Source of the DNA: Mucilaginibacter sp.
GTDB lineage: Bacteria > Bacteroidota > Bacteroidia > Sphingobacteriales > Sphingobacteriaceae
Length of the DNA stretch: 64,000 nucleotides
Reading direction: 5' to 3'
Assembly (NCBI RefSeq): GCF_028288225.1
Contig: NZ_JAQBOC010000006.1
Coordinates: forward strand, 1 to 64,000
Shown: positions 8,422-17,543 of the stretch, in pieces
How the letters are laid out: every line of letters starts with the position of its first letter
Position numbering within the stretch: position 1 is the stretch's first letter
The notes under the pieces: generated by a model
The model's input: only the letters and a program-made list of their open reading frames with translations
Told to the model about the DNA's origin: nothing
Databases searched by the model: none
Program-made: the position numbers and the translations under genes

Positions 8422-10872
8422 ATGAAAAATAACTACGGGTATTTCATTTATTTTCTCTTTATCGTAATTTGCTTTGCTCAAAATTCGTCAGCTCAAAACA
8501 AAATAACAAGCGGCCGGATAAGTGGAAATATTACTGACAGCATCTCACAAGAGCCGGTGCGTTTTGCAACTTTGAGCCTTAGAACGGCAAAAGACAGCCT
8601 GGCTATGACTACCGTCAGCAAAGCAGATGGCAGTTTTAGTATGGACAATATCAGGCCGCAGACATACCGCCTGGTCATTATTTCAATTGGTTATGAACGA
8701 AAGATCGCGAACATTGACCTGGCAAATACCAAAGAAATAAATTTAGGCAGGCTAGGATTAACCCGCCTGACCCAAAGCCTAAAGGAAGTTCAGATAACAG
8801 CCGACCGGCCCATCGTTCAGCAAAAGACCGACCGCATTATTTACGATATGCAGGCCGACCCCGAAAGCAAAGTAACCAGTGTTTTGGGCATGATCCACAA
8901 GATACCCTTTCTTTCTGTTGACGCGGATGATAACGTGCTGATGAAAGGCAATACCAGCTTTAAAGTGCTGATCAACGGCAAAGAGTCGGGCATGTTCACC
9001 AATAATCTGAAGGAAATATTAAAAAGCATGCCGGCTACAAATATATTAAGAATAGAAGTGATCACGACCCCGCCTTCCAAATATGATGCCGAAGGTTTGG
9101 CAGGTATCATCAATATCATCACCAACCGCAAAATAGCAGGGGGCTACAAGGGGAATATTAATCTCAATGAAGGATTGCCGAATAGTGGCCCCGGTGCGGG
9201 CGGCTCGGTCACCGCGCAAAATGGCAAATTCGGTATCAATGCGTTTGGCGGCGGCAGTGCATACACTAACCCGGCGACAAATTACGAAACCAGGCGCACT
9301 GCTTTTGGCGGGAATCCTTCCCTGTTACAGCAGGCAGGCTATAACAGCGGCAGTGGTAGAAATGGCTACTTTGGCACAGATCTGAGTTATGAGATCGATT
9401 CGCTGCACCTGCTTTCAGCTGATTTTAACATCAGCGGCAATAAGAAAAATGGTTTTACCTATCAAAACTCCCGCCTTAAAGTGGCGGACGGCACCTTGTT
9501 GCAAGGCTATGACCTGGATAATCATAACCATTCCAACGGCAGCGGCTTTGATGCCGCATTGAATTACCAGTTGGGTTTTAAGTCGGATAAAAACACGCTG
9601 CTGACGTTTTCCTATCGCTATTCGCAGACCAGCAGCCATAATGCTGCCGATATCAGTTTCAGCAACCCTTTCGGCTATCCCACACCGGATTACCGGCAGC
9701 CCGATAACGAACAATCGCGTGAACAAACTGTTCAGGTCGATTATACAAAGCCTATCCATAAAGTGATAATGGAAGCCGGGGTAAAAGCCATTTTCCGTAA
9801 TAGCAGGAGCGACTTTGAATACCTGTCGCTCGATAGCGCCAGCAACCAGTTTGAGAACGATGCGGCATTGGGTAATACCTTCAATTATGCGCAGGATGTT
9901 TTCGGGGTCTATAACTCGTACCGATTCAGTCTTAAAAAGTATAATTTCAGCGCTGGCCTCCGTGCGGAAGAAACGTACATAAAAGCCAATTTTATCTCCA
10001 CCGGAACCTTTCTCGACAAGACGTATTTTAATATATTGCCATCACTTGCGATCAGCCGTCCGTTTGCCGGTAACCGCAGCCTGAATTTCGGCTATACACA
10101 ACGTATCCTGCGACCGGGTATTGGCCGGCTTAATCCTTTTGTTGATCGCTCTAATCCTAATTTTATCATCGCAGGCAACCCTAATCTCCGGCCGGTGATC
10201 ATGAATGACCTCCAACTGGGTTACAGCACTACCGCAGGTAAAAATATATCCCTGTTTGTTGCTGCTGACTATACTTTTTTTAATAACCTGGAACTGCCGG
10301 TCATTTCGTTCGACCCCGCAACACAAGTCACTATAACCACTTATGAAAACAACGGGAAGGGCGGCGGCGTGGGTGTTAATATCAACCTGAACTATTCACC
10401 GGTTAAGTTTTATAACCTCAGCATTAACGGGAATGCGCTGCAGTTTTTTGTAAACGGCACCGGCAATATAGCCGCCAGCCGGATGCACATCCTGGCGGGC
10501 CACGTTTCGCTATCCAACAGCTTTAGATTTGACGGCGGCTGGAGCGGTAATGTGAATGCAGACTACCAGAGCCGTATGCCGCATTCCATACAAGGCGTTT
10601 CGAATGCTTATTTCAGCACTTCAGTGAGTGTCAATAAAGAACTGGTCAAAGACAAACTCTATGTCTCTGGTGCAGTGAATAACCCTTTCACCAAATTCCG
10701 CAACAACGTTGTAACCACCACCTCGCCGGATTTTTTCCAGGTCGATGAAAATCAAAAATATTTCAGGTATGCTACCTTCAGCCTGAATTATAAATTTGGA
10801 AGGTTGAAGAATGATATCAAAAAGAGCCGTAAAAATATTAAAAACGATGATGTGGGCAACGGAGCGTTTTGA
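8422..10872 (+). CDS. Outer-membrane beta-barrel receptor with carboxypeptidase-regulatory-like N-domain (TonB-dependent receptor type)
   Basis: From the ATG at 8422 the product is 816 residues. A signal peptide (MKNNYGYFIYFLFIVICF...SSAQ) is followed by a CarboxypepD_reg-like domain (GNITDSISQEPVRFATLSLR), a plug domain (about 130-235, with VLINGKESG and IEVITTPPSKYDAEGLAGIINIIT) and a long barrel ending in an aromatic strand (FSLNYKFG) before a short Lys-rich tail. It belongs to the OMP_b-brl_3 group common in Bacteroidota, which imports or senses an unidentified ligand. A frame upstream to a TTG at 8398 exists, but the ATG gives a normal signal peptide. It may be read with the small membrane gene at 7992. 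GC content is high locally (35 of 60 on line 9241-9300). Confidence 0.9.
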   Translation: MKNNYGYFIYFLFIVICFAQNSSAQNKITSGRISGNITDSISQEPVRFATLSLRTAKDSLAMTTVSKADGSFSMDNIRPQTYRLVIISIGYERKIANIDLANTKEINLGRLGLTRLTQSLKEVQITADRPIVQQKTDRIIYDMQADPESKVTSVLGMIHKIPFLSVDADDNVLMKGNTSFKVLINGKESGMFTNNLKEILKSMPATNILRIEVITTPPSKYDAEGLAGIINIITNRKIAGGYKGNINLNEGLPNSGPGAGGSVTAQNGKFGINAFGGGSAYTNPATNYETRRTAFGGNPSLLQQAGYNSGSGRNGYFGTDLSYEIDSLHLLSADFNISGNKKNGFTYQNSRLKVADGTLLQGYDLDNHNHSNGSGFDAALNYQLGFKSDKNTLLTFSYRYSQTSSHNAADISFSNPFGYPTPDYRQPDNEQSREQTVQVDYTKPIHKVIMEAGVKAIFRNSRSDFEYLSLDSASNQFENDAALGNTFNYAQDVFGVYNSYRFSLKKYNFSAGLRAEETYIKANFISTGTFLDKTYFNILPSLAISRPFAGNRSLNFGYTQRILRPGIGRLNPFVDRSNPNFIIAGNPNLRPVIMNDLQLGYSTTAGKNISLFVAADYTFFNNLELPVISFDPATQVTITTYENNGKGGGVGVNINLNYSPVKFYNLSINGNALQFFVNGTGNIAASRMHILAGHVSLSNSFRFDGGWSGNVNADYQSRMPHSIQGVSNAYFSTSVSVNKELVKDKLYVSGAVNNPFTKFRNNVVTTTSPDFFQVDENQKYFRYATFSLNYKFGRLKNDIKKSRKNIKNDDVGNGAF

Positions 10873-10891
10873 GCGTCATGGTTATACATAA

Positions 10892-10926
10892 AAAAGTAGC
10901 TGGCTACAATGTAGCCAGCTACTTTT
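10892..10926. terminator. Bidirectional terminator hairpin between the receptor gene and tRNA-His
   Basis: Perfect 16-bp arms (AAAAGTAGCTGGCTAC and complement) flank a 3-nt loop AAT, with A-rich and T-rich edges, so it can end transcripts from both sides. It abuts the 3' end of the tRNA gene. Confidence 0.85.
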
Positions 10927-10927
10927 G

Positions 10928-11002
10928 GGTAAATGATGGGGCTCGAACCCACGACCCTCGGTACCACAAACCGATGCTCTAACCAACTGAGCTACATCTA
11001 CC
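10928..11002 (-). tRNA. tRNA-His (anticodon GTG)
   Basis: A minus-strand cloverleaf is visible: acceptor stem GTAGATG/CATTTAC, D-arm AGCTCAGTTGGTTAGAGC, anticodon stem TCGGT/ACCGA with loop TTGTGGT (anticodon GTG), and T-arm GGTTCGAGCC. An extra G sits before the acceptor stem and pairs with a C discriminator (position 73), the His identity feature. The CCA end is not fully encoded. The 3' end faces the higher-GC left arm of the window, making it a candidate integration site. Confidence 0.95.
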
Positions 11003-11077
11003 GTTTTGGAGAGTGCAAAAATAGGAATCTTACGCTAATTTGCAAAGTCTTTTTTGATTTAAGTTGAAAGGCACATA

Positions 11078-11227
11078 GTGGTTGTAAAAGTTGTAGTATT
11101 TTTAACGATCAGATTACGTTGAAATGGCTGTAATAGTAGTAGACGTTATAAAAGGCGCATTTATTTTTCTAAATCCTTACGGCAACTTTAACCCGTACAA
11201 CCAATAACCTCTACAACACTACAACTA
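11078..11227. repeat. Word-repeat element based on GTTGTA with facing inverted arm
   Basis: The left part (11078-11097) reiterates GTTGTA-like words; the right part (11196-11227) reiterates the complement (TACAAC, CTACAAC, CTACAACA). Together they form imperfect facing arms across the interval between tRNA-His and copA. Confidence 0.5.
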
Positions 11228-11281
11228 CTTAAAATTACAATATGGTTACTCATTTAGTTTAGAATGATTTTAATTAATGGG

Positions 11282-11289
11282 TAGCTTTG
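11282..11289 (+). promoter_or_regulatory. TAnnTTTG promoter box abutting the copA start codon
   Basis: TAGCTTTG fits the Bacteroidota -7 consensus and ends 4 nt before the ATG, so transcription would begin at or near the start codon (leaderless mRNA). No exact TTTG -33 box was found at the usual distance. Confidence 0.4.
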
Positions 11290-11293
11290 TAAT

Positions 11294-13384
11294 ATGACAG
11301 AGCAATTGGTTGAACTTAACGTGACGGGGATGCATTGTAATAATTGTGCCTTGTCTATCCATAAACTTTTAGAGAAAAAGGGATTACAAAATATATTGGT
11401 TGATTTTGCCAGTGAAGAAGTAAAGTTTTCAAATAACGATACCACTACCCTGCCCGGTATTATTAAGGACATTGAAGGCCTGGGCTTTAAGGTAGTTGAT
11501 GACCCGGAAACTCAGATTACTCCTTTTTACGAAAAGGTAGAAAATAAATTCATCTTTTGTGCCATACTTACCGCTCCCCTGTTATTGCACATGGTTTTAC
11601 CCTGGCATTTTCTGCATAATCCCGTTGTTCAGCTAATATTATGCCTGCCTGTTTTTTTGGTAGGATGCCTGCATTTTGGTAAGAGCGCTATTAATTCTAT
11701 CAGAGGCGGGGTACCCAATATGGATGTGCTGATATTTACAGGATCGACAGCCGCTTTTATATATAGCTTGGTGGGTACCGTTCAAAACATGGGTGAACAA
11801 TACCAGTTTTACGAAACCTGTGCCACCATTATTACACTTGTATTGCTGGGCAATGTCTTTGAAAAACGCTCAGTTACTCAAACAACCTCCGCTGTAAAGG
11901 ATCTGATAAAAATTCAACAGGTAAGTGCTAATAAGATACTTAATGGCGAAGTAGAAGTTATAAGCGCCAAAGAAGTTCGCCCGGGTGATATACTCTTGGT
12001 GAACCACGGGGACAAGGTCCCGGTTGATGGTGAAGTATTATCAGGCAATGCCTCGGTTGATGAGGCCATGCTTACCGGCGAAAGTATTCCTGTTGAAAAA
12101 GAAAAATATGATACAGTTATAGGGGGTACTATTATACAGCACGGTAATATAACAATGCTGGCTACCAAAGTAGGTTCAAATACAGTATTGGCACAAATCA
12201 TCGAGCTGATGAAAAAAGCACAGGCTGCCAAACCGCCTGTGCAAAAACTAGGCGATAAAGTGGCTTCAATATTTGTTCCTGCTGTTATTTTGATCGCATT
12301 GATAACTTTTGTACTTACCTATTTTGCCGGGGGAACCGGCGTGCAAACTGCTTTAATGAATGCCATTGCTGTTTTGGTAATTTCGTGCCCCTGTGCAATG
12401 GGTTTGGCCACTCCTACCGCTGTGATGGTAGGCCTGGGCAGGGCGGCCAAAAACGGCATTCTGATAAAAGGCGGTGATACCATTGAAGCAGTTGCCCATA
12501 CCAAATATGTGGTGTTTGATAAAACCGGGACTTTAACCACCGGTAAATTCCGAATTAATGAAATAAAAGCAGAGGGCGATATAAGTGCTGAACAGATAAG
12601 GGGCATTATTATGGCAATTGAGGAACGGTCAAATCACCCGATTGCCAAATCATTGGTGAATGAGCTAAAAACACTGCCGCAAACCAAGCTGATATTAAAG
12701 TCGGTTAAGGAAGAAAAAGGATTGGGTATGCGTGCCGAAGATATAGAAGGTAATCATTACTTTTTAGGCTCGGGTAAAGCAACCGATGAAAAAGGATTTA
12801 ATATATCACTTTACAAAAATCAAAAACTATTGGCCCAAATAGCTATTGACGATGAAATAAAGCCAGATGCCGCAATGCTTATTGTACAGTTAAAAAAAAT
12901 GAACATCATACCTGTATTGCTAAGCGGCGATAAAAATAACAGGTGTTTAAAAGTTGCAAAGCTGATAGGGATAGATGACGTGCATTCAGAAAAACTCCCT
13001 GATGAAAAGCTAACCGTTATTGACATTTACAAGCAAAAGGGCAAAACTATAATGATAGGCGATGGCATTAACGATGCCCCTGCCTTAACCAAAGCTGATG
13101 TGGGCGTTTCAATGAATGATGCCAGCCAGGTAGCTATTCAGTCGGCGCGGGTAATATTGCTAAATACTGATCTTCATTCGGTGGTTAAATTCCTGCAGAT
13201 CAGCAAACATACGTTGCTTACCATAAAACAAAACCTTTTTTGGGCATTTGCATATAACATTATTGCCATACCTATTGCTGCATTAGGTTTCTTAAATCCG
13301 ATGCTGGGCGCATTTACTATGGCTTTCTCAGATGTTGTGGTGATTGGGAATTCTTTGAGGCTGAAAAGGAAGCGATTGGGTTAG
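11294..13384 (+). CDS. copA: Copper-transporting P-type ATPase
   Basis: The 696-residue product has one N-terminal heavy-metal domain (GMHCNNC, Cys15 and Cys18), membrane segments, an actuator domain with TGES at 261-264, the metal-binding CPC at 365-367 in the sixth membrane segment, the phosphorylation site DKTGT (Asp409), and GDGINDAP in the ATP domain. These mark a P1B-type pump, most likely exporting Cu(I). The seventh segment has the expected AYN, but the eighth reads MAFSDVVVIGNS rather than the textbook MSxSS, so the ion preference is slightly uncertain. No copper regulator or chaperone gene adjoins it. Length is at the short end of the family, consistent with a single metal-binding domain. 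Confidence 0.93.
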   Translation: MTEQLVELNVTGMHCNNCALSIHKLLEKKGLQNILVDFASEEVKFSNNDTTTLPGIIKDIEGLGFKVVDDPETQITPFYEKVENKFIFCAILTAPLLLHMVLPWHFLHNPVVQLILCLPVFLVGCLHFGKSAINSIRGGVPNMDVLIFTGSTAAFIYSLVGTVQNMGEQYQFYETCATIITLVLLGNVFEKRSVTQTTSAVKDLIKIQQVSANKILNGEVEVISAKEVRPGDILLVNHGDKVPVDGEVLSGNASVDEAMLTGESIPVEKEKYDTVIGGTIIQHGNITMLATKVGSNTVLAQIIELMKKAQAAKPPVQKLGDKVASIFVPAVILIALITFVLTYFAGGTGVQTALMNAIAVLVISCPCAMGLATPTAVMVGLGRAAKNGILIKGGDTIEAVAHTKYVVFDKTGTLTTGKFRINEIKAEGDISAEQIRGIIMAIEERSNHPIAKSLVNELKTLPQTKLILKSVKEEKGLGMRAEDIEGNHYFLGSGKATDEKGFNISLYKNQKLLAQIAIDDEIKPDAAMLIVQLKKMNIIPVLLSGDKNNRCLKVAKLIGIDDVHSEKLPDEKLTVIDIYKQKGKTIMIGDGINDAPALTKADVGVSMNDASQVAIQSARVILLNTDLHSVVKFLQISKHTLLTIKQNLFWAFAYNIIAIPIAALGFLNPMLGAFTMAFSDVVVIGNSLRLKRKRLG

Positions 13385-13393
13385 TTTGTGAGT

Positions 13394-13513
13394 GGTCCAT
13401 GGTCGATAGACCATAGTCCATGGTAAATCCTTTTTCATATAAAAAATACAGTTTAGCTTAATGTTTTCTATTTTTGAAGCCAACTATGGACTATCGACCA
13501 TGGACTATGGACT
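13394..13513. repeat. Word-repeat element (CCATGG/TCGATAG type) with inverted arms
   Basis: The left arm (13394-13423) and right arm (13483-13513) reiterate words such as GTCCATGG, TCGATAG and CCATAG. GTCCATGGTCGATAG at 13395-13409 has an exact complement at 13491-13505, giving a 15-bp stem. The loop holds TATTTTTG at 13469-13476, a TAnnTTTG box that could start rnhA transcription. A relative lies at 39421-39494. Confidence 0.7.
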
Positions 13514-13521
13514 AACAACAA

Positions 13522-13992
13522 ATGATCGAAATATTTACAGACGGAGCATCAAGCGGAAACCCGGGCCCGGGTGGTTATGGTGTAATTTTACGTTCGGGCA
13601 AGCATTATAAGGAACTTTCTGAAGGTTTCCGTAAAACCACCAATAACCGCATGGAGTTGATGGCAGTTATTAAAGGCCTTGAAGCTATAAAAACGCCTAA
13701 CCAGGACGTTACTATTTACTCCGACTCCAAATATGTTATTGATTCCATCGAAAAAAAGTGGGTAAATGGCTGGTTGCTTAAGGGCTTTGCCGGTAAAAAA
13801 AATAAAGATCTTTGGCTGCGTTACCTTGATGTCAGCAAACTGCATAAAATTAAATTTGTATGGGTACGCGGTCATAACGGCCATCCTGAAAATGAGCGTT
13901 GCGATGTTTTGGCTGTAGCCGCAGGTAAACAAAAAAACCTGCTGATTGATTCTGTTTTTGAAATGGAAAATGCGAAGGTAAACCTTTTGTGA
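13522..13992 (+). CDS. rnhA: Ribonuclease HI
   Basis: The 156-residue product matches RNase HI throughout: it starts IEIFTDGASSGNPGPGGYG and carries the DEDD active site at Asp7, Glu45 (in NNRMELMA), Asp68 (YSDSKYV) and Asp128 (NERCDVLA). It also has the GHNGHPENE loop near 118-125. It cleaves RNA in RNA/DNA hybrids in the cytoplasm, removing R-loops and primer remnants. Length is typical for the family. It lies between two word-repeat elements, with its start codon 8 nt after the right arm of one and its stop just before the other. Confidence 0.95.
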   Translation: MIEIFTDGASSGNPGPGGYGVILRSGKHYKELSEGFRKTTNNRMELMAVIKGLEAIKTPNQDVTIYSDSKYVIDSIEKKWVNGWLLKGFAGKKNKDLWLRYLDVSKLHKIKFVWVRGHNGHPENERCDVLAVAAGKQKNLLIDSVFEMENAKVNLL

Positions 13993-13993
13993 G

Positions 13994-14077
13994 TAGTTGA
14001 TTAAGTTAGATTGGGTTGATTAAGTTTTGAATGCATTAATAACCACTTACCTCATCAACTCAATCAACCACTCACTT
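13994..14077. repeat. Word-repeat element (TTGATTAAG/TAGATTGGG type) with inverted arms
   Basis: The left part reiterates TTGATTAAG and TTAGATTGGGTTGATTAAG up to about 14028; the right part (14051-14077) carries the complements (CATCAACTCAATCAACCACTC). The TGA stop of the phosphoesterase gene (14072-14074) lies within the right arm. A close relative is at 45922-46068. Confidence 0.65.
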
Positions 14078-14566
14078 ACCAGCCAATTCAATAATCTGCA
14101 AATCCTGAATTTTGTCCTCATTTATACCGAACCTCATTAATGTGCGTACTTTTTGCCATCCCTGCTTGCCTGCCGCGCCAGGGTTCAAGTGCAGGCAACT
14201 GATCTTTTTATCATAAATAACTTTCAAGATGTGTGAATGTCCACAGATAAACAGCTGCGGTGGATTGGTATAAATTTCGGGCTTTACCTGCGCGCTATAC
14301 CTATCCGGGTAACCGCCAATGTGCGTCATCCAAACATCTACGTTTTCGCATTTAAATCTTAAGTTTTCGGGGTAGGTTATTCGTATGTCAGCGCCATCTA
14401 TATTGCCGTAAACGCCCCTGAATGGCTTAAAGGCAGCAAGCTTGTCTGCTACTTCAATATTACCAAAATCACCGGCGTGCCAGACCTCGTCGCAGTTTTC
14501 AAAATGTTTAAAAACCGCATCATCAAGGTAGCTGTGCGTATCAGATATAAGGCCTATTTTGGTCAT
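14072..14566 (-). CDS. Metallophosphoesterase, YfcE/calcineurin-like
   Basis: The 164-residue product carries the metal-binding signatures of this superfamily in order: LISDTHSY (residues 5-12), WHAGDFG (about 29-35), YGNIDG (about 53-58), a His in MTHIGG (about 82) and CGHSHI (about 108-113). Such small single-domain enzymes are usually cytoplasmic phosphodiesterases acting on small phosphodiester substrates; the natural substrate is often unknown. It is the last gene of a minus-strand run GMC oxidoreductase, tRNA methyltransferase, phosphoesterase, with gaps of 25 and 16 bp, so cotranscription is likely. Confidence 0.9.
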   Translation of the reverse strand: MTKIGLISDTHSYLDDAVFKHFENCDEVWHAGDFGNIEVADKLAAFKPFRGVYGNIDGADIRITYPENLRFKCENVDVWMTHIGGYPDRYSAQVKPEIYTNPPQLFICGHSHILKVIYDKKISCLHLNPGAAGKQGWQKVRTLMRFGINEDKIQDLQIIELAGK

Positions 14567-14582
14567 TTAGTTTAGATAGTCG

Positions 14583-15287
14583 TTAAAAATTTATAAAATA
14601 TGGCTGCAACAGCTTTTTATATTCCTCTGAATAAATTCCCGCAGTTTCATATACGATGAAATTAACTGTTTCTATTGAAACTTTTTCAAATCCAAAACAT
14701 ACCATTTCCCGGTGTGGCTCTGAATTTTTAAATGAACGGATGGCAATCGTTTTATGCAGATGCAGACCATTTTGCGTTGCTAATTCCCCTATCAGCGTTG
14801 CGGTTTGAACAGGTAATATCAACCAGCATAAGCCATTTTGCAATAAATGCTCGGCTATATCTTTCATTAATACTTCAAAAAAGTTCTGGTCAGTATGTTT
14901 TGCCAATGACTTTTTAGCCTTCGGCGATTCCAGCGAATTTAGATAAAAAGGTGGATTGGATATGATTAGGTCATATTTGTTTTCAAGGCGATTATCAAAG
15001 AAAGCCCCGATATTCATTGAAAAAACATCCAGTTGAGCATGAAAAACAGAGTTCTTAAAATTTTCTTCAGCCGTTTTGGCTGCTGATGAATCTATTTCAA
15101 CGGCTTCAATCTTTGCGTCAGTAAACCTTTGGGCAAGCATCAATGCAATAACACCCGTTCCGGTACCAATATCCAGGATGTTTTTAGGGTTATTACCAGT
15201 GGCTATTGCACCAAGCAGCACCCCATCGGTATTGATCTTCATAGCACACCCTGTTTGATCAACACTGAATTGTTTAAACCTGAACAT
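14583..15287 (-). CDS. trmN6: tRNA1(Val) (adenine-37) N6-methyltransferase (YfiC/TrmN6 family)
   Basis: The 234-residue Rossmann methyltransferase starts FRFKQFSVDQTGCAMKINTDGVLLGA, the family's characteristic N-terminus. The SAM-binding motif ILDIGTGTGVIALMLAQ is near residues 37-53, and the NPPF motif used by N6-adenine methylases lies in DLIISNPPFY. It should methylate A37 in the anticodon loop of tRNA-Val1. A TAnnTTTG-type box (TAGTTTTG, plus-strand positions 15291-15298) ends 3 nt before its ATG, hinting at a leaderless transcript of its own in addition to read-through from the GMC gene. Confidence 0.9.
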   Translation of the reverse strand: MFRFKQFSVDQTGCAMKINTDGVLLGAIATGNNPKNILDIGTGTGVIALMLAQRFTDAKIEAVEIDSSAAKTAEENFKNSVFHAQLDVFSMNIGAFFDNRLENKYDLIISNPPFYLNSLESPKAKKSLAKHTDQNFFEVLMKDIAEHLLQNGLCWLILPVQTATLIGELATQNGLHLHKTIAIRSFKNSEPHREMVCFGFEKVSIETVNFIVYETAGIYSEEYKKLLQPYFINF

Positions 15288-15312
15288 TCACAAAACTATT
15301 CAAATATTTAAA

Positions 15313-17016
15313 CTATAAATTCCCTTTTTTCATCTCATTTACGGCATAGGTTGCTGCCCTTGCAGTTAAGGCCATATAAAGAATTGAAGGACTTTGATTT
15401 CCTGTGCTTGTCATGCAGGCGCCATCAGTTATAAAAACATTTTTACAATGATGCAGCTGGTTCCACTCGTTAAGTAATGATGTTTTTGGGTCTTTCCCCA
15501 TCCGGCACCCACCCATTTCGTGAATATCCAATCCTGGGGCTTGCTTATTTTCATAGGTTGATACATTTGTGCACCCTGCTTTTTCCAGCATCTCCTTGCT
15601 TTGAACCAGGAAATCTTTGATCATCCGCTCATCGTTATCATCATATTCAACCGAAGTTATCAATAGCGGGATTCCCCATTGATCTTTTTGATCGGTGCTT
15701 AAACGTACATGATTTGTGATTTTTGGCACCGTTTCGCCCTGCATATACATATAAACCGTCCAGCGGCCCGGCTCGGTAAGCGAATCTTTATAAGCTGCAC
15801 CTATTTCACCGTTTTGTGTTTCCACCGGGCCACGCTCGCGATTTGCGCCCATAAATGTGGTGAAGCCACCAAAGTAGTCGGTCTCCTGCGTATTTAAATT
15901 GCGGTAATTAGCCAAAATCAATTCTGTTGGATTACGGCCATAATAATAGCTATCTAAATAACCTTCCATTTCGCCGCTAACTGATGCCCGGTAATTCTGG
16001 AAAGCCACATATTTCCCCAGCAAACCATTATCATTGCCCAAGCCATTTGGGAACCTGTTTGATTTTGAATTTAACAGCACCAGGTTACTGTTTAAAGCCG
16101 ATGCATTTAAAAATATAATGCGGGCAAAATAATCGGTAACCTCTTTGGTATTGGTATCAATAACCCTAACGCCGGTAGCCTTGCCCAGTTTTTCGTCGTA
16201 AATAATAGAGTGTACTACAGAAAAGGGCCTTACCGTTAAATTACCGGTGCGTTTAGCCCAGGGCAAGGTTGAGCTTACTGAACTAAAATACCCACCAAAC
16301 GGACATCCGCGCATACATAAATTACGTGCCTGGCATTGCGCACGTCCCTGGTCTAAATGGATCTGATTGGGCTTGGTTAAATGTGCCCAGCGGGCATGCA
16401 CCAGGTGCCTGTCTTTATAATTTTCACTTATTTTTTTACTGATAACTTCCTGAACAACATTCATATCAAACGGCGGTAAAAACTCACCGTCGGGCATAGC
16501 TTCAATACCATCCTTATTGCCGCAAACGCCTATAAATTTTTCCACATGCGAATACCAGGGCGCAACATCGTTATAACCAATTGGCCAGGCTATGCCGTAG
16601 CCGTAACGTTCGGGATTGGTAAACTCAAACTGGCTCCATCGCTGGCATGCACGGCCCCAGGTTAATGATTTACCGCCAACCTGGTAACCCCGGATCCAAT
16701 CGAAAGGTTTCTCCTGGATATATGGATGATCTTTATCTTTTACAAAAAAATGCGCATTATCTTCTCCGTATCCCGCTGCCTTACTTATCAACGGATTTTC
16801 CTTTAAAAATGCCGTACTCATCCGGCCACGGTGTTTAAAATCCCATGGCGGCATGGTTGCAGTAGGGTAATCCTTAATATGCTCAACATTGCGCCCACGC
16901 TCCAGCACAAGGGTTTTCATGCCCTGCTCGCACAATTCCTTAGCAGCCCAGCCACCGCTGATGCCTGAGCCTATAACAATAGCATCATAAGTATTTTTCT
17001 CCGTTCCTTTTGACAT
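15313..17016 (-). CDS. GMC-family FAD oxidoreductase
   Basis: The 567-residue product has the FAD-binding dinucleotide motif VIGSGISGGWAAKELCEQG near residues 13-31, a GGKSLTWGRACQRW segment, and the C-terminal catalytic signature HEMGGCRMG followed by TGNQSPS. These are GMC features (His and Asn act on alcohol groups). It resembles the flavin subunits of gluconate or sugar dehydrogenases. No twin-arginine signal or partner small subunit or cytochrome is seen nearby, so the electron acceptor is unknown. Several Cys residues near 230-240 (CQARNLCMRGCPFGG) could bind an iron-sulfur cluster, as in related dehydrogenases; this is inference. Confidence 0.88.
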   Translation of the reverse strand: MSKGTEKNTYDAIVIGSGISGGWAAKELCEQGMKTLVLERGRNVEHIKDYPTATMPPWDFKHRGRMSTAFLKENPLISKAAGYGEDNAHFFVKDKDHPYIQEKPFDWIRGYQVGGKSLTWGRACQRWSQFEFTNPERYGYGIAWPIGYNDVAPWYSHVEKFIGVCGNKDGIEAMPDGEFLPPFDMNVVQEVISKKISENYKDRHLVHARWAHLTKPNQIHLDQGRAQCQARNLCMRGCPFGGYFSSVSSTLPWAKRTGNLTVRPFSVVHSIIYDEKLGKATGVRVIDTNTKEVTDYFARIIFLNASALNSNLVLLNSKSNRFPNGLGNDNGLLGKYVAFQNYRASVSGEMEGYLDSYYYGRNPTELILANYRNLNTQETDYFGGFTTFMGANRERGPVETQNGEIGAAYKDSLTEPGRWTVYMYMQGETVPKITNHVRLSTDQKDQWGIPLLITSVEYDDNDERMIKDFLVQSKEMLEKAGCTNVSTYENKQAPGLDIHEMGGCRMGKDPKTSLLNEWNQLHHCKNVFITDGACMTSTGNQSPSILYMALTARAATYAVNEMKKGNL

Positions 17017-17153
17017 AATAAATTAGGTATTCATAAAAATCAGGCGTTAATCAACTATTCTCAAATGATATACTTGGTTGATAATGAGAACGACCAATAT
17101 TCCAGAAGTATTATAATTTGGTTTGATAAATATAGAGCTTGTTTGGCAGGTTA

Positions 17154-17543
17154 TCAAGCTTCATAAAGCTCAATAGGCAATTCATCAGGGTCGGCAAAAA
17201 AAGTAAAGCGCTTTCCTGTAAACTCATCTACTCTTATAGGCTCAATAGCGATCCCCAGCTTTTGGATGTGCAATGCAGCTTCTTCAACATCATCAACCTC
17301 AAAAGCTAAATGACGTAAGCCAGCGGCTTCGGGCCGGGATGGCCGGGACGGTGGGTCTGGAAATGAAAAAAGCTCGATCTGGTATTGGCTTCCCCCCTCC
17401 AGATCAAGCTTATATGATCTTCTTTCTTCGCGGTAAACTTCGCGAACTATCTTTAAACCAAGCACCACGCTGTAAAAATGTTTAGACTTTTCATAGTCTG
17501 AACAGATGATAGCTATGTGGTGTACCCGGTTTAACTTAAGCAT
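17154..17543 (-). CDS. VOC-family protein, GloA2/YaeR-like
   Basis: The 129-residue single-domain protein begins LNRVHHIAIICSDYEKSKHFYSVVLGL and ends ADPDELPIELYEA, matching the YaeR/GloA2 branch of the vicinal-oxygen-chelate superfamily. Likely metal ligands are His in VHHIAI, His in GLRHLAFEV and Glu in PIELYE. Substrate is unknown; glyoxalase I activity is possible but not shown by sequence. The first 8 bp overlap the end of the HicB-like gene, so the two are probably translated from one mRNA. Confidence 0.88.
   Translation of the reverse strand: MLKLNRVHHIAIICSDYEKSKHFYSVVLGLKIVREVYREERRSYKLDLEGGSQYQIELFSFPDPPSRPSRPEAAGLRHLAFEVDDVEEAALHIQKLGIAIEPIRVDEFTGKRFTFFADPDELPIELYEA

Noticed and set aside
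16300..16420. Ferredoxin-like domain in the GMC oxidoreductase
   Set aside because: Only a short Cys cluster (CQARNLCMRGCP) is seen, too little to call an iron-sulfur domain with confidence; mentioned only as a possibility.
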